From Cryptomeria japonica (Eukaryota > Streptophyta > Pinopsida > Cupressales > Cupressaceae), in the NCBI RefSeq assembly GCF_030272615.1, contig NC_081408.1, forward strand, positions 305,321,950 to 305,385,949: a DNA stretch of 64,000 nucleotides. Direction: 5' to 3'. Below, one piece after another: positions 1-9,470 of the stretch. The notes beneath the pieces were generated by a model. The model did no database searches. It saw nothing but the letters and a program-made list of their open reading frames with translations, and was not told the origin of the DNA. The translations under genes and the position numbers were made by a program. Each line of letters opens with the position of its first letter. Within the stretch, counting starts at the first letter, position 1.

Positions 1-450
1 CTCTATAAAAGAGATCTCTTCCCTATCCTTCTAGATAGAATTCAAGCATAAGCACCTACACTTTGTCAAATTGCAACAATAATATGTGATCTATTGAGCT
101 CTTGTGCACACAAAATCTTAGATCAACCATAAATTTTCAAGAAAGATCAATGGAGATCAAACCCTAGAAGCATGTGAAGGTATACATTTCTCTATATTTG
201 ATGTTTGCATGATCTAGGTTCTCTTGGTTTTATGTTGGATGCATTGTAGAACTAGGTTTAGCAGTTGAATCTCATAGGTTTTACAATAATTTTGGTTTCC
301 AATTTCAACATAAACAATACATAATGTGCTTTTGAATAACTATTTGAAGGAAGTGAATAGGTTGATTGTAGTAACCCACTTTACTTAACTTAACAAAATT
401 TGACCACTTTTTTTTTTGTTTAATTTAATCATTTGTGTTTGATTCAATCG
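1..450. other. Unassigned AT-rich start of window with TATA-like motif and 12-bp palindrome
   Basis: A TATAAAAG motif lies at 4-11 and overlaps a perfect 12-bp palindrome AAGAGATCTCTT at 9-20. The following 400 bases have no coding frame. The arrangement could be the promoter and start of transcription of an LTR whose left part is outside the window, but no partner LTR, primer binding site or target duplication is visible to prove it. Confidence 0.25.
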
Positions 451-459
451 CATACTCTG

Positions 460-595
460 GGCATCCATCCATTTGGATTAGGCATTCATCCATCTGGGAT
501 GAGCATCTAACCATACATGTTAGGCATCTGTCCATACAGAACAGAAGGTTTCATCTATCCAATGCGGGATAGGCATCTATCCAATTGGGATAGGA
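460..595. repeat. Array of six short units, each a GGCATC-like lead plus a hairpin
   Basis: Units of about 21-25 bp share the lead (G)GCATC or close variants, each followed by a perfect short inverted repeat: ATCC/GGAT at 467-478, TCATCC/GGATGA at 486-502, CTAAC/GTTAG at 507-523, TCTGT/ACAGA at 527-540, CTATCC/GGATAG at 555-572 and the same stem at 577-593. Loops are 4-7 bases. The stem sequence differs between units but pairing is kept in all. I do not recognise the family. It runs directly into the hairpin-rich block that follows. Confidence 0.75.
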
Positions 596-1430
596 GGTGC
601 TCTGGCTAGAGACTTAGATTCATCGGGACCATTCGGGTCCTGAGTCACTCACTAAGTACTACACTCCTCTAATAGGAGTGCACCGAGGTCACCGTCCTTA
701 GGAGAAAACAAAATAACATAGTGCAAGCTTGAATTCCACCTTGGGATTTGGCTTAAAGCCTCGGGAAGTCAAGCGAATCCATACGGGATTCCTTCCGAGT
801 ACGCATTGAATTACTTTTTCTTTATTTTACACTTATCTTTCAAAATTAGGATTCTTCGCAATCCTTCTTCTTACCAAAACCTAGACCCCATCCACGAACA
901 CCTGAGTACTAGGGACAACTCCATCCCTAGACTGCCTACATACCCGTTTCGGCACGGGATCAAGGCGTAGAGTATGTAGTTCTATCTTCTAATCTATGGT
1001 TTAATGTAAACTATTTGGTGGGTACGTAACCCTTTCTAGGGTCATTGTCCCAGACAGTTTCTCTGAGGTTGCTACCCACGATGGTAGCTTTATAGCAAAA
1101 AGGCTCAAGGTGGCCTTTTGCTTGTGGCCTAAACAACTAAGACCTATTTCCTATTATATGTGTCACCCTTAATCCATTATCATCGGTTGAAATCATTAAG
1201 ATAAAATAAATTCCAAGATCATAACACACAATCAAACCCTAATGGGGTTTTCTAAGGTTCAACTGAGTGAATGTAAATTCCCTATAAAATTAATCTTTTT
1301 TTAGATTATAGATCCATGGGGGATTACCCGCCCCTTGGATTTTAACTTCCAAATGACCCTTATTTCTCCCTGGTGGTTTATAGAGACGATGCCACAAACG
1401 CCATTGTTGTAGCTTTATTAGGCGTTAAGT
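596..1430. other. Hairpin-rich non-coding block
   Basis: Perfect stems are visible at 626-640 (GGACC, extendable to 8 pairs with one G-T), 662-680 (CACTCCT, 7 bp), 775-791 (GAATCC, nested in an outer stem 761-768/792-798 with one bulge), 848-865 (AGGATT), 909-930 (CTAGGGA, 7 bp), 936-942/973-979 (CTACATA) enclosing 943-958 (CCCGT), 1029-1042 (ACCCT), 1071-1088 (GCTACC), 1098-1119 (AAAAGGC, 7 bp), 1234-1250 (AAACCC), 1291-1308 (TAATCT), 1312-1340 (10 positions, one mismatch) and 1397-1426 (AACGCC). Loops are mostly 4-8 bases. There is no long open frame. The base composition is less AT-rich than the DNA to its right. It may be a structured transcript, such as a retroelement leader, but no family is recognised. 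Confidence 0.65.
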
Positions 1431-1813
1431 GCAGTAGTTCAACACGACGGAATTACCCGTAAGTGTGACCCAGACGCATCATAGATACCGAACGCTGCTA
1501 AGGTTTTTGATTTCAACTCCTCTTGTTTAGTTGTCTATCTAAGAATTTAACTATGAATTCATGAAATCATAAATAAAAATTATACTAAAACAACAATGAA
1601 AAGAAATTATTACATGCAAGGAATTACTGCTTGGACTTAAAACAACTGAGATATAAGTATTACATGATAAACAATTCAACCATTTGGAAATAGTATTTTC
1701 TTGAAAGAAAATTATAATTGTAAAACTTAAACTATATTCGTGAAAGTACTAATCACTTGAAAACTATGATACTTATAGGAAATTTCTTACAAAAATGACC
1801 ATTTCACTTTAAG
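1431..1813. other. AT-rich intergenic sequence
   Basis: No coding frame or known element is visible. The hairpin density stops here and the sequence becomes strongly AT-rich. Confidence 0.5.
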
Positions 1814-2122
1814 TATGAATCCTAAAACTTGAAAGGTACTAAATTGCTTGAAAGAAATTTAAATGATTAAATAGCAAGACTTTGGAAAAGAATTTAACAT
1901 AAACTTGTTGAAGAGAAAAACTATTAATAATAAGCTTGAGAATAACCACATTACTCATAAACCAACTAATTTTTCCATTTGAAATATAGCATAAATTTTA
2001 TCTTTAATTATTTTCTAGAAATGATAACCTTACGTAAATATGAATCCTTATACTTGAAAGGTACTAATTTGCTTGAAAGAAGATTAAATGATTAAATAGA
2101 AAGACTTTAGAAAAGAATAACA
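1814..2122. repeat. Direct repeat pair of about 83 bp, 225 bp apart
   Basis: The stretch at 1814-1896 recurs at 2039-2122. Both contain TATGAATCCT, ACTTGAAAGGTACTAA, TTGCTTGAAAGAA, AAATGATTAAATAG and GACTTTGGAAAAG/GACTTTAGAAAAG, differing at roughly one position in ten. This looks like an old local tandem duplication. Confidence 0.7.
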
Positions 2123-2960
2123 TTTATCAAACTTAACACACTATACCATAATTTAAATAATTTGAAGGAACTTACATTTCAATTAATAATAAGCAAAATA
2201 TTTAATTAATAATAATTTATTTCATATGTTATTTGATCTCTTAATTATAATTCATGGTCAACATATTACTTATAAATAACTCCTTATCCATTTATATCCC
2301 AAATATAAAGATTATAGAGAATTTAAATAATTTTTAAATAATTAGAGAGCACATGATAAGATCAAAAGTAAGCTTTACCCAACATCATCCAAATATGAAA
2401 AGAAATTAAATCTGTTTTTTTTTGTTTTTTTTGTTTTCTTTCTTTCTTTTTTTGAAATAAAATTTCCAAACACTCAAATTAAAATTATTCTTTTTAATAA
2501 ATATAATTTAACAAATGATTTTAAAATTTATAGCTTTAATAGGGAAAAGCAAATAAGAAAGTTTTAAAGCTTTTTAGATAACTTACTAATTATTAAAAAA
2601 AAAGCAATCTTCAAGACAATTTTATCCCTTAGTATTTTAAATTTTAATCCTCATGTAGTTAAATAATAAGCCGAATAAATCATTGGTTCAAAACTATTGA
2701 TGCAATTTAAAATTAAGGGTGTTAATATCTATTTATAAAATAAGCAATTAATTTAATATAATTATGATTAAATTTAAATATAAAGGAAAACACTTTCTTT
2801 TTATTTTAATGAATAAACAAATTAAGGAAGCAATCTCAACCCCTAGATTGGATTAATATTAGCCCTTAGATGTAGAGTTCACCCACAACCCTAAAATCTT
2901 TATACTTATACTAAAATTTAGGGCTTTTATTCCATTTCATTGTCATGAATCTTGCAGGAA
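2123..2960. other. AT-rich intergenic sequence
   Basis: Long A/T runs and no recognisable gene. Nothing else seen. Confidence 0.5.
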
Positions 2961-3109
2961 GAATGGAGAAGAAGAATGCATACAAAAGAGTTCCACAAAA
3001 TCTACCATGCATGTCTATGAGTTTGCAACCCCTAAGAATGGAGAAGAAGAATGCATTCAGAAAAGTTCCACAACATCTACCATGCATGTCTATGAGTTTG
3101 CAACCCCTT
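2961..3109. repeat. Two tandem copies of a 75-bp unit
   Basis: Unit one is 2961-3035 and unit two starts at 3036 with the same GAATGGAGAAGAAGAATGCA. The period is 75 bp, a multiple of three, so a plus-strand frame (2945-3133, 62 codons) contains two near-identical 25-residue blocks that begin RMEKKNA and end MSMSLQPL, with four residue differences. The surrounding frame is short and has no recognised domain. Real coding is possible but unproven. Confidence 0.7.
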
Positions 3110-3257
3110 GTCATCAATCAACTTCCTATTTGAATAAAACCCTCTTGACAGGACAATTGTTTCCACTCTTATTTATTGGTTAATATATGCAAATTATGGA
3201 GATTTTTGGAAACCCTTTTGCAAGGATTGAATGGTTGATTTAGTTGCAGATTTTCAA

Positions 3258-3263
<6 letters not shown>

Positions 3264-3316
<53 letters not shown>
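3264..3316 (+). repeat. Poly(T) run of 53 bases
   Basis: An uninterrupted T tract. It could be the poly(A) tail of a minus-strand retroposed copy, but the sequence to its right (ending with a C run near 3439-3447) is not recognised as a LINE, a SINE or a processed gene. Confidence 0.9.
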
Positions 3317-3318
<2 letters not shown>

Positions 3319-4975
3319 TTATTCAAAGAAGGCTTTTAAATTGATTTTCTTTTTGTTGGGTTCTATTTGAGGCTAGAAAGAAACCTTTCTGGAGGCTCCT
3401 CTGGGGCTGCAATCTTTCACAGGAAGTCATAGACACCCCACCCCCCCTTTCTTATTGGATTGACATGCAATTTTTATTTATGTATCTAATGGTTTTCTTT
3501 TATTAAATTGTATTTTATTTTTTTTACTAATTTATTTAATATTTCTATAATCACTGTGTCTGTTATTGTTGTACCATATCATAAGCGAATGATAATAAAA
3601 ATTAAATTTTGTACATATCTAAGATTTATCAGATCTAATATTGTTTTCTTATATATATACATGTTATCTATTCAGCCACATAATGCTAATCACAACATTG
3701 ACTTAATATGAAGATTACTAGAATTAATATACATATGTTCTTCTAAATTTTATATATACAATTTCAAATAGATAAATAAATGAACAATTACTTAAACTCT
3801 TATGCAGTACATGAAATAAAAATAGATGTATACAATTTCACTATGATAACACCCTTTCATTCAAATATAATTTATTTGGGGTTCAAAGATTAATTAATCT
3901 AAGGGATTAAAAGGTATTAGCTAATCATAAAGACTTTTTTTTTTCACTTTCAAGTGATATTGCAATATATAAACTATTATGGATGTAAATTAGAAACATA
4001 AGTAGAATTCATTTTTGAGAAAGAGGAGAAATGGAACCCTTATATTATTTAACTCGTCCCCTTTCAATTTATTCAAAAATAAATAAAAAAATTTAAAACT
4101 ACATTTAACCTCAATTTTTTTTTTTATTAAATTGATTTTTTTGGCACTAATATTTTAGAATGAATTCATTATATATTTATTTTCTCTATAAGAAATTAGA
4201 AAATAAAGAGAAGGCTTTCTAAAGGAAGATGTGAAATTAATTAATATTCACATTCATTTGTACATTTTTTTTTAAGAAGAAAACTACTAGTTTATTGATA
4301 AAAAAAAAAGGTAAGATATACACATCTATTCACACATGCACACATATTCCTTCTATCAAAATCTAAAACAAGATGGTACATGCATATAGATTTCCTTATC
4401 AAAATCTGAAAACAAAAGAATGCAAAAACTCTTTATTATGCAAATAAAAATCTCTCCCCTCTTTCTGAAGTAAACAATATCAAAATCTTTCTCCCTTAAA
4501 CTACCTAATTCTTCAAAGAAAAACAACATGCATGCTAATAAAAATCTCATTTCTGGAAGAAAAATATACAAGTATGGAAAGAGGGAACTTGGATCTGCAA
4601 GATGAACCAAAATCTTATTGATGAATCGCCCCTTGATCTCCCAACTATCCTTCTCTGATCCTCATATTGTAACCTAGCAATATCTTCTCCAAAACTTCTA
4701 AAAATCCTAACTCACACAATGCAAAATTGTCTACAAAATTCATTTATATCTAGCATGATTTGAAAAAAAGCTTTCTTGAGAATTCAAAAGACTACTTAAT
4801 CACAAAACAATCAACTCTCCATTTTTTTTCGAAAATCTAGAACTCAATATATAGAAAAGAGAGTCATTTTCTCACTACAAAAGAATTAATTGATTTCCAT
4901 ATTCTTTTCCCAAAATAATTTTATGCAAAAATGATTAATTGACATAGTAGGGGTTACATGCAAAAATTTGAATTG
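3317..4975. other. Intergenic sequence, nothing recognised
   Basis: AT-rich with several short A or T tracts. The frames present are short and without domain signals. No LTR or transposon termini were seen. Confidence 0.45.
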
Positions 4976-5362
4976 AGATTCTCTTCTAGAACCTTCTCAT
5001 TTCCTCCTACAACATTTGCTAAATAGTATATTGAGAAAATAAACAATTTCTAAATTAATTTCATGCAAAAATTATTGTTGTCATAGTGGGGGTTACATTT
5101 GACCATGCATTCAAAATTCAAATTCAAAATCTCCTCCAAAAATGCATTTTGTAACTCCTTTGTCATCAAAAATGCCACGAATAGAATTATTCTTGTCATA
5201 GAATAATTTTGTAACTCCCATGTCATATATTTGCTACATATAATATTTATTCCTTAATATTTTGAATTTAATATTTCTTTTCTAGAATCTTCTTATTTCT
5301 CCTACACCATGTGCTCAATTAGGATATTGAGAAAATAAACAATTTTCAAATAAATTATGACC
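4976..5362. repeat. Direct repeat pair of about 80 bp, about 297 bp apart
   Basis: The first copy is near 4980-5062 and the second near 5276-5362. Shared landmarks are TTCTAGAA, CTCCTACA and ATATTGAGAAAATAAACAAT. Between them the phrase TTGTCATAG recurs as well. This suggests an old duplication of a segment of about 300 bp. Confidence 0.6.
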
Positions 5363-5460
5363 TCATGTGTGTGTCACCACTTAAATTCCTTTTTATTTAA
5401 AAACTTCAACCTCATTTCAATTTATCTTTTCTTTCTAACATTACTCATCAAATTAATATT

Positions 5461-5513
5461 ATAATAGTAGTAGTAGTAGTAGTAGTAGTAATAATAATAA
5501 TAATAATAATAAC
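5461..5513 (+). repeat. (TAG)n(TAA)n trinucleotide microsatellite
   Basis: About eight TAG units pass directly into about eight TAA units. Confidence 0.9.
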
Positions 5514-5755
5514 AAGTCATATCAAGGTCCAAAAAGAGGGTTATGACATTGATTATCTTATAGTTGGTATTTTCTTAAAGGTACATGTTGAGTCGATGAT
5601 ATCTTATGTCATTTCTATGTAATTGCTATGTATTTTGAAAATTTAATCTCATAATTATAGGATCCTAAATTGTGTAATTGTGATATATACTTATCCATTT
5701 GATCAATATTGTGAATCTTGTTAAGTATGACCCTCACAAGTGTGAACCTATATAA

Positions 5756-5760
5756 TATTT
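5756..5760. other. Target site duplication TATTT, left copy
   Basis: The five bases directly left of the 5' LTR are repeated directly right of the 3' LTR at 8019-8023. Confidence 0.85.
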
Positions 5761-6091
5761 TGTTAGAGTTATCTTTTATTAGCTAATAATTATTTATTTA
5801 ATTATTAGTCTATTATACTCTATGCTTAAGCTAAACTTAGGAATCTTATAATTCTTTAGGGTTTTCACCTTTAGCGTTTTGAGTATCCTTTTATAAGGAT
5901 TATCTCTTTGTATTTTCATAAACAACTGTAATTATTGAATTGTATTCTTGTCGCACAATCAATATGACTCCTCTTTTTTGGATCTCTGAATTTTGGCCTA
6001 CATAGTTTTTTTGCTTCTCTCATTTTGTGGCAGGTTTGTATGTAGGTGATCTTTGGAAGCTGTATAGTTGATTTTTTCCTCTACTCCTATA
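5761..6091 (+). repeat. 5' LTR of the 2.26-kb element
   Basis: 331 bp starting TGTTAGAGTTATC and ending CTCCTATA. It matches 7689-8018. The first 141 bp are identical between the two LTRs and all differences fall in the remaining 190 bp. Confidence 0.92.
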
Positions 6092-6110
6092 TGCTATTAG
6101 AGCTCCAAAT
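6092..6110 (+). promoter_or_regulatory. Primer binding site, diverged copia type
   Basis: TGCTATTAGAGCTCC immediately follows the 5' LTR and resembles the common TGGTATCAGAGCTCC primer site, which pairs with the 3' end of initiator methionine tRNA. Two mismatches by eye. Confidence 0.75.
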
Positions 6111-7677
6111 CTACATGCCCCTGTTCTCTTCATGAGATATTTTGGGCCTTGTTTTTCATATCAGTGTATTTGGGGGTTTGTGCAGTTGTTTTTTTCCATT
6201 TATGGGGGTAGCTGATTTTTTGGTACATTTTGGTGCCAAAAGGACCTCATAGCTAGATTTAGAAGGCCGATTCCATGAATTTTGATATATAATTTGCCTG
6301 TTTTCGGTGACAGGGGCATCTGGGGCATGATTTTTTATTGGCACATTTTTCGAGGCACAAAAAATCCATATGGCTGTACCTTTTTTTTTAACCCTCTTTA
6401 TGCCCTACAAGAGGGTTTTTTTTTTCTTTTGGCTGTAACTTGGTCATACGGAGGTGCTTTTTCAAAAACCTTATATGTTGGAAAGCTCTTTCCGAGCTCT
6501 ATCCAAATTTGGAGGTTTGAACTTTTGATTTTGCTTTTTTAATGGCGTTTTTTGCCATCAAAGCCAGAGGTTCCTTTTTGCACTTCAGGAGACATAACTT
6601 AAGAATCCGAACTCCATTTTTTGAAAACTTTATATAGTTGGAAAACTTGTTCTGTGCACTTTCCAGACATATAAGTTTTCTTTCCATATTCTTCTCTAGG
6701 TACATTTTATTCAGTGTTTTGCTTTTCAGTACTCTAGTGAATATCTTGGATGTTTCAAGTCCTGGGATCTCTTTCTTTGAGTAGGATGTCTTGTCTTTGG
6801 CTATACTTTATGTTTTTAGTCTTCTATCTCTTCTGATCTTTGTAGCATTTTATTTATGCAAACACACAGAGATAAAATGTCATCATGCATTGTATACTTG
6901 GGATCTTGCACATCTTGTGCCTTATTGTACATGCACTACTTATAAAGTGCCATGGGGGGTTGATGTTTGCCTTTGTTTGCCATCTACCTTTGTCATGTGA
7001 GTGTTCCTTCCATGACACTAGCCTCATGATGTGTGTCAAGTGAGTGTTTCTTCCATGACACTATGTACATTCTCTGCACCTTCGATGTTCCCAGTTCTTC
7101 GTCATGCAGTTCTTGTTGGTTGTTCTTTTCAATGTACCCGTTCCTCTCCATTTTCAACATTATGGGGAGGTTTGTCCTATTGTTCTAATGCTTCCTTGGT
7201 TTGATTGATCAACTCTTTAGGCTTTGGTGTTTTATGCCATCTGTATCTTTGAGTTCAACTGTTTGCCTTTGTTTGCCATCTGATTTGAGTAGTGTCATTT
7301 AAGGGCACTCATGCAGATTACAGTCTTCTCTACCTGGCCATGTTCTATTTCAGTGGAGGTTCTTCAGATCAACAATTACTCTTCGATAGTGTTTGCAACA
7401 TTTTCATGCTTCAGTGGTGTTCTTCATTCTGTTTTTTTGTTCCTATCTTCTGGAACACTTGTTTGGAGGCTTCTTAGTTCTTCACTTGAGCTTCCATCTC
7501 TTCTTGGAGAGGAGTTTTGTTCCCACGGGGTTTTCTCCTTTTTCTCCACTTTACAAAGATTTTATTGTACTTGGGTACCTCATCAGGCCTAGTTGTCGGG
7601 ACCCATTGTTGCTTTCCTGCATTTTTTACATGCTTTTTTAGTCCTTAGTTGTTTTTTAGCTACTCCCTAAGTTCATC
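6111..7677 (+). other. Internal region of the non-autonomous element, no gag or pol
   Basis: Short frames only. Two related stretches sit near 6432-6500 and 6588-6680: each has a GTAACTT or ATAACTT start, then TTGAAAAC or AAAAACCTTATA, then GTTGGAAA. A local repeat GTGAGTGTTYCTTCCATGACACTA occurs near 6997-7062 as two copies. No captured host gene is recognised. Confidence 0.6.
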
Positions 7678-7688
7678 TTAAGGGGGGG
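7678..7688 (+). promoter_or_regulatory. Polypurine tract
   Basis: The run AAGGGGGGG ends exactly where the 3' LTR begins, as expected for the second-strand primer of an LTR retrotransposon. Confidence 0.85.
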
Positions 7689-8018
7689 TGTTAGAGTTAT
7701 CTTTTATTAGCTAATAATTATTTATTTAATTATTAGTCTATTATACTCTATGCTTAAGCTAAACTTAGGAATCTTATAATTCTTTAGGGTTTTCACCTTT
7801 AGCGTTTTGAGTATCCTTTTATAAGGATTCTCTCTTTGTATTTTCATAAACAACTGTAATTATTGAATTGCATTCTTGTTGCACAATCAATATGACTCCT
7901 CTTTTTTGGATCTTTGAATTCTGGCCTTCATAGTTTTTTTGCTTCTCTCCTTCTATGACAGGTTTGCATGCAGGTGATCTTTGGGAGTTGTAGAGTTGAT
8001 TTTTCCTCAACTCCAATA
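7689..8018 (+). repeat. 3' LTR of the 2.26-kb element
   Basis: 330 bp, starting TGTTAGAGTTATC and ending CTCCAATA, followed by the TATTT duplication. Confidence 0.92.
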
Positions 8019-8023
8019 TATTT

Positions 8024-8760
8024 TTGTAGTGATAGGAAGTCATTGGACTATGTTGATGAATGGTGCCTCAAATAGTATAAGGGATTATTTATAATTCACT
8101 TATTTCACAGACGTGAAGTTGCCAAGGGTTACCTTCGATATGGTATGATAATAGTTAGAAGGTTTTCATTCAACCATGCTAATGGTCGATGCCTTGAGCT
8201 ATTGTTGTATCTTTTTTGTTAGCCAACATTCAGTTGGTTAACAATTGTGAAGAATTGCTAGGGGTTGTCCAAGATTCAATACAATAATGGTTTCATTAGT
8301 ATTTACCTTATTGTGTGAGTAATGGTAACCAAATCTTATTGTTGTATCAAGAGGGTTCATTAGCAATCACCTATAACACGAGGGTGTCCAATGCCAAGTG
8401 TCGCATAGGATTGTGAAGAAGATAGATGGAAATATCATTAAGGTCACTAGGTGGTATATGTCAAAATCTAATTCTTCTTAGGTGGATACTTTTGTTGCCA
8501 ATGGCCTATAGGCAATTGAAATTGGAATCCATTGGGCTAGGTTGGTTCACTACTTGTAGAAATCCTTGGGATCAAGTAGAAAACCCTAGTATATTATGGG
8601 ATACATTGAATTCTCTTCCCAACTATCAATCATGCAAAAGATCGGGGAAAAGAATGGACTCGTGATATAGTGCATAATGCACCAATATTTCTTTTCATTC
8701 TGAGATGTATTGTGTACAAGAGATAGTTAGCCATTGTGGATGGTCTAATCACTATTGTCT
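8024..8760. other. Intergenic sequence, nothing recognised
   Basis: A 79-codon plus-strand frame at 8426-8665 shows no domain. Phrases such as TTGTTGTATC and ATTAGTATTTACC recur loosely, which suggests an old degenerate repeat, but no unit can be defined. Confidence 0.4.
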
Positions 8761-8761
8761 T

Positions 8762-8990
8762 TTTGATACATGTATGAGACACTCATTGTATGTGTGATGC
8801 ATGTGGGAGCAATTCATTATGTATTAATGATGTATATTAGAGCTACTCACTATGTTATTGATGTATGTTGAAGCTAGTCACCTCGTGTACTAGTGATGTG
8901 TATGAGCTAGTCCCTTATGTATATGTGATGTATGCTCATAACAATCACTATGTGTGTGGTTTGTAACATGACCTTTATGTATATGTGTAT
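8762..8990 (+). repeat. Degenerate tandem repeat of about 40-50 bp
   Basis: About five loose copies of a unit containing TGATGTATGT, then GAGCTAGTCAC or GAGCTACTCAC, then TATGTAT. The copies have diverged and the period varies. Confidence 0.55.
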
Positions 8991-9370
8991 GTTTGTACAC
9001 TTATGATTGATAATGTTGGGTATGGAACTAATGACAAATGACCATCTTTTTATTGTAATGAGACTAAGTTAATAGATTCACTTAATTAATAGTCAAGGTT
9101 TAAAGAGAATCCAAATATCTCATACAAGACAAGAAAATGAACTCCCTCTACTTTTGAGTGTGAACTCCAAAGCCTCTAATTTTCCATGAGACTATATGTT
9201 GGCAAGGTCATGACGAATGAACCCTTGAGGCTTAGATTTGGGTCTACAGATGACCCTAATTATAAGAGCTTAAGACTTTCAAGTGTAAGCATACACATGA
9301 TGAAGTTGAATTGTCGCTACCATGGTGAATGGAGAAGTTTCTAAATCAATTCATTCTAATTTAGATGATA

Positions 9371-9470
9371 GATGCTTGGGTTGGTTAAGTGGACAGTTGT
9401 GAATTAAAAAAATGTAGTCATCGAGTGGTAAATTTTACATTGGTATTAGAGAAACTAGGTTCAAACACTC
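9371..9470 (+). mobile_element. Possible tRNA-derived SINE head
   Basis: TTGGTTAAGTGG at 9381-9392 resembles a pol III A box and AGGTTCAAAC at 9457-9466 resembles a B box. The spacing of about 77 bases is longer than in most tRNAs. No clear 3' tail or target duplication was found. The call rests on these two motifs only. Confidence 0.3.

Larger units (their letters stand above)
5761..8018 (+). mobile_element. Complete non-autonomous LTR retrotransposon of 2.26 kb
   Basis: Two LTRs of about 330 bp flank an internal region of 1.6 kb with no gag or pol. The 5-bp duplication TATTT lies just outside both ends (5756-5760 and 8019-8023). A primer-site-like stretch follows the 5' LTR and a purine tract precedes the 3' LTR. 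The primer site resembles the initiator-methionine tRNA type common in copia elements. It must have been moved by enzymes supplied by another element. The LTRs begin TGTTAG and end in TA instead of the usual CA. By eye the LTRs differ at about 18 positions. Confidence 0.92.

Noticed and set aside
1014-1034. TTTGGTGGGTACGTAACC as a Tat primer binding site
   Set aside because: Only the first seven bases match the sites at 49877 and 52172, and no LTR end or LTR pair supports it.
6282-7641. Several open frames in the non-autonomous LTR element
   Set aside because: Short, overlapping, Phe- and Leu-rich frames from T-rich DNA with no motif of gag or pol.
9436-9450. TTGGTATTAGAG as a copia primer site
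   Set aside because: No LTR end precedes it and no element follows.
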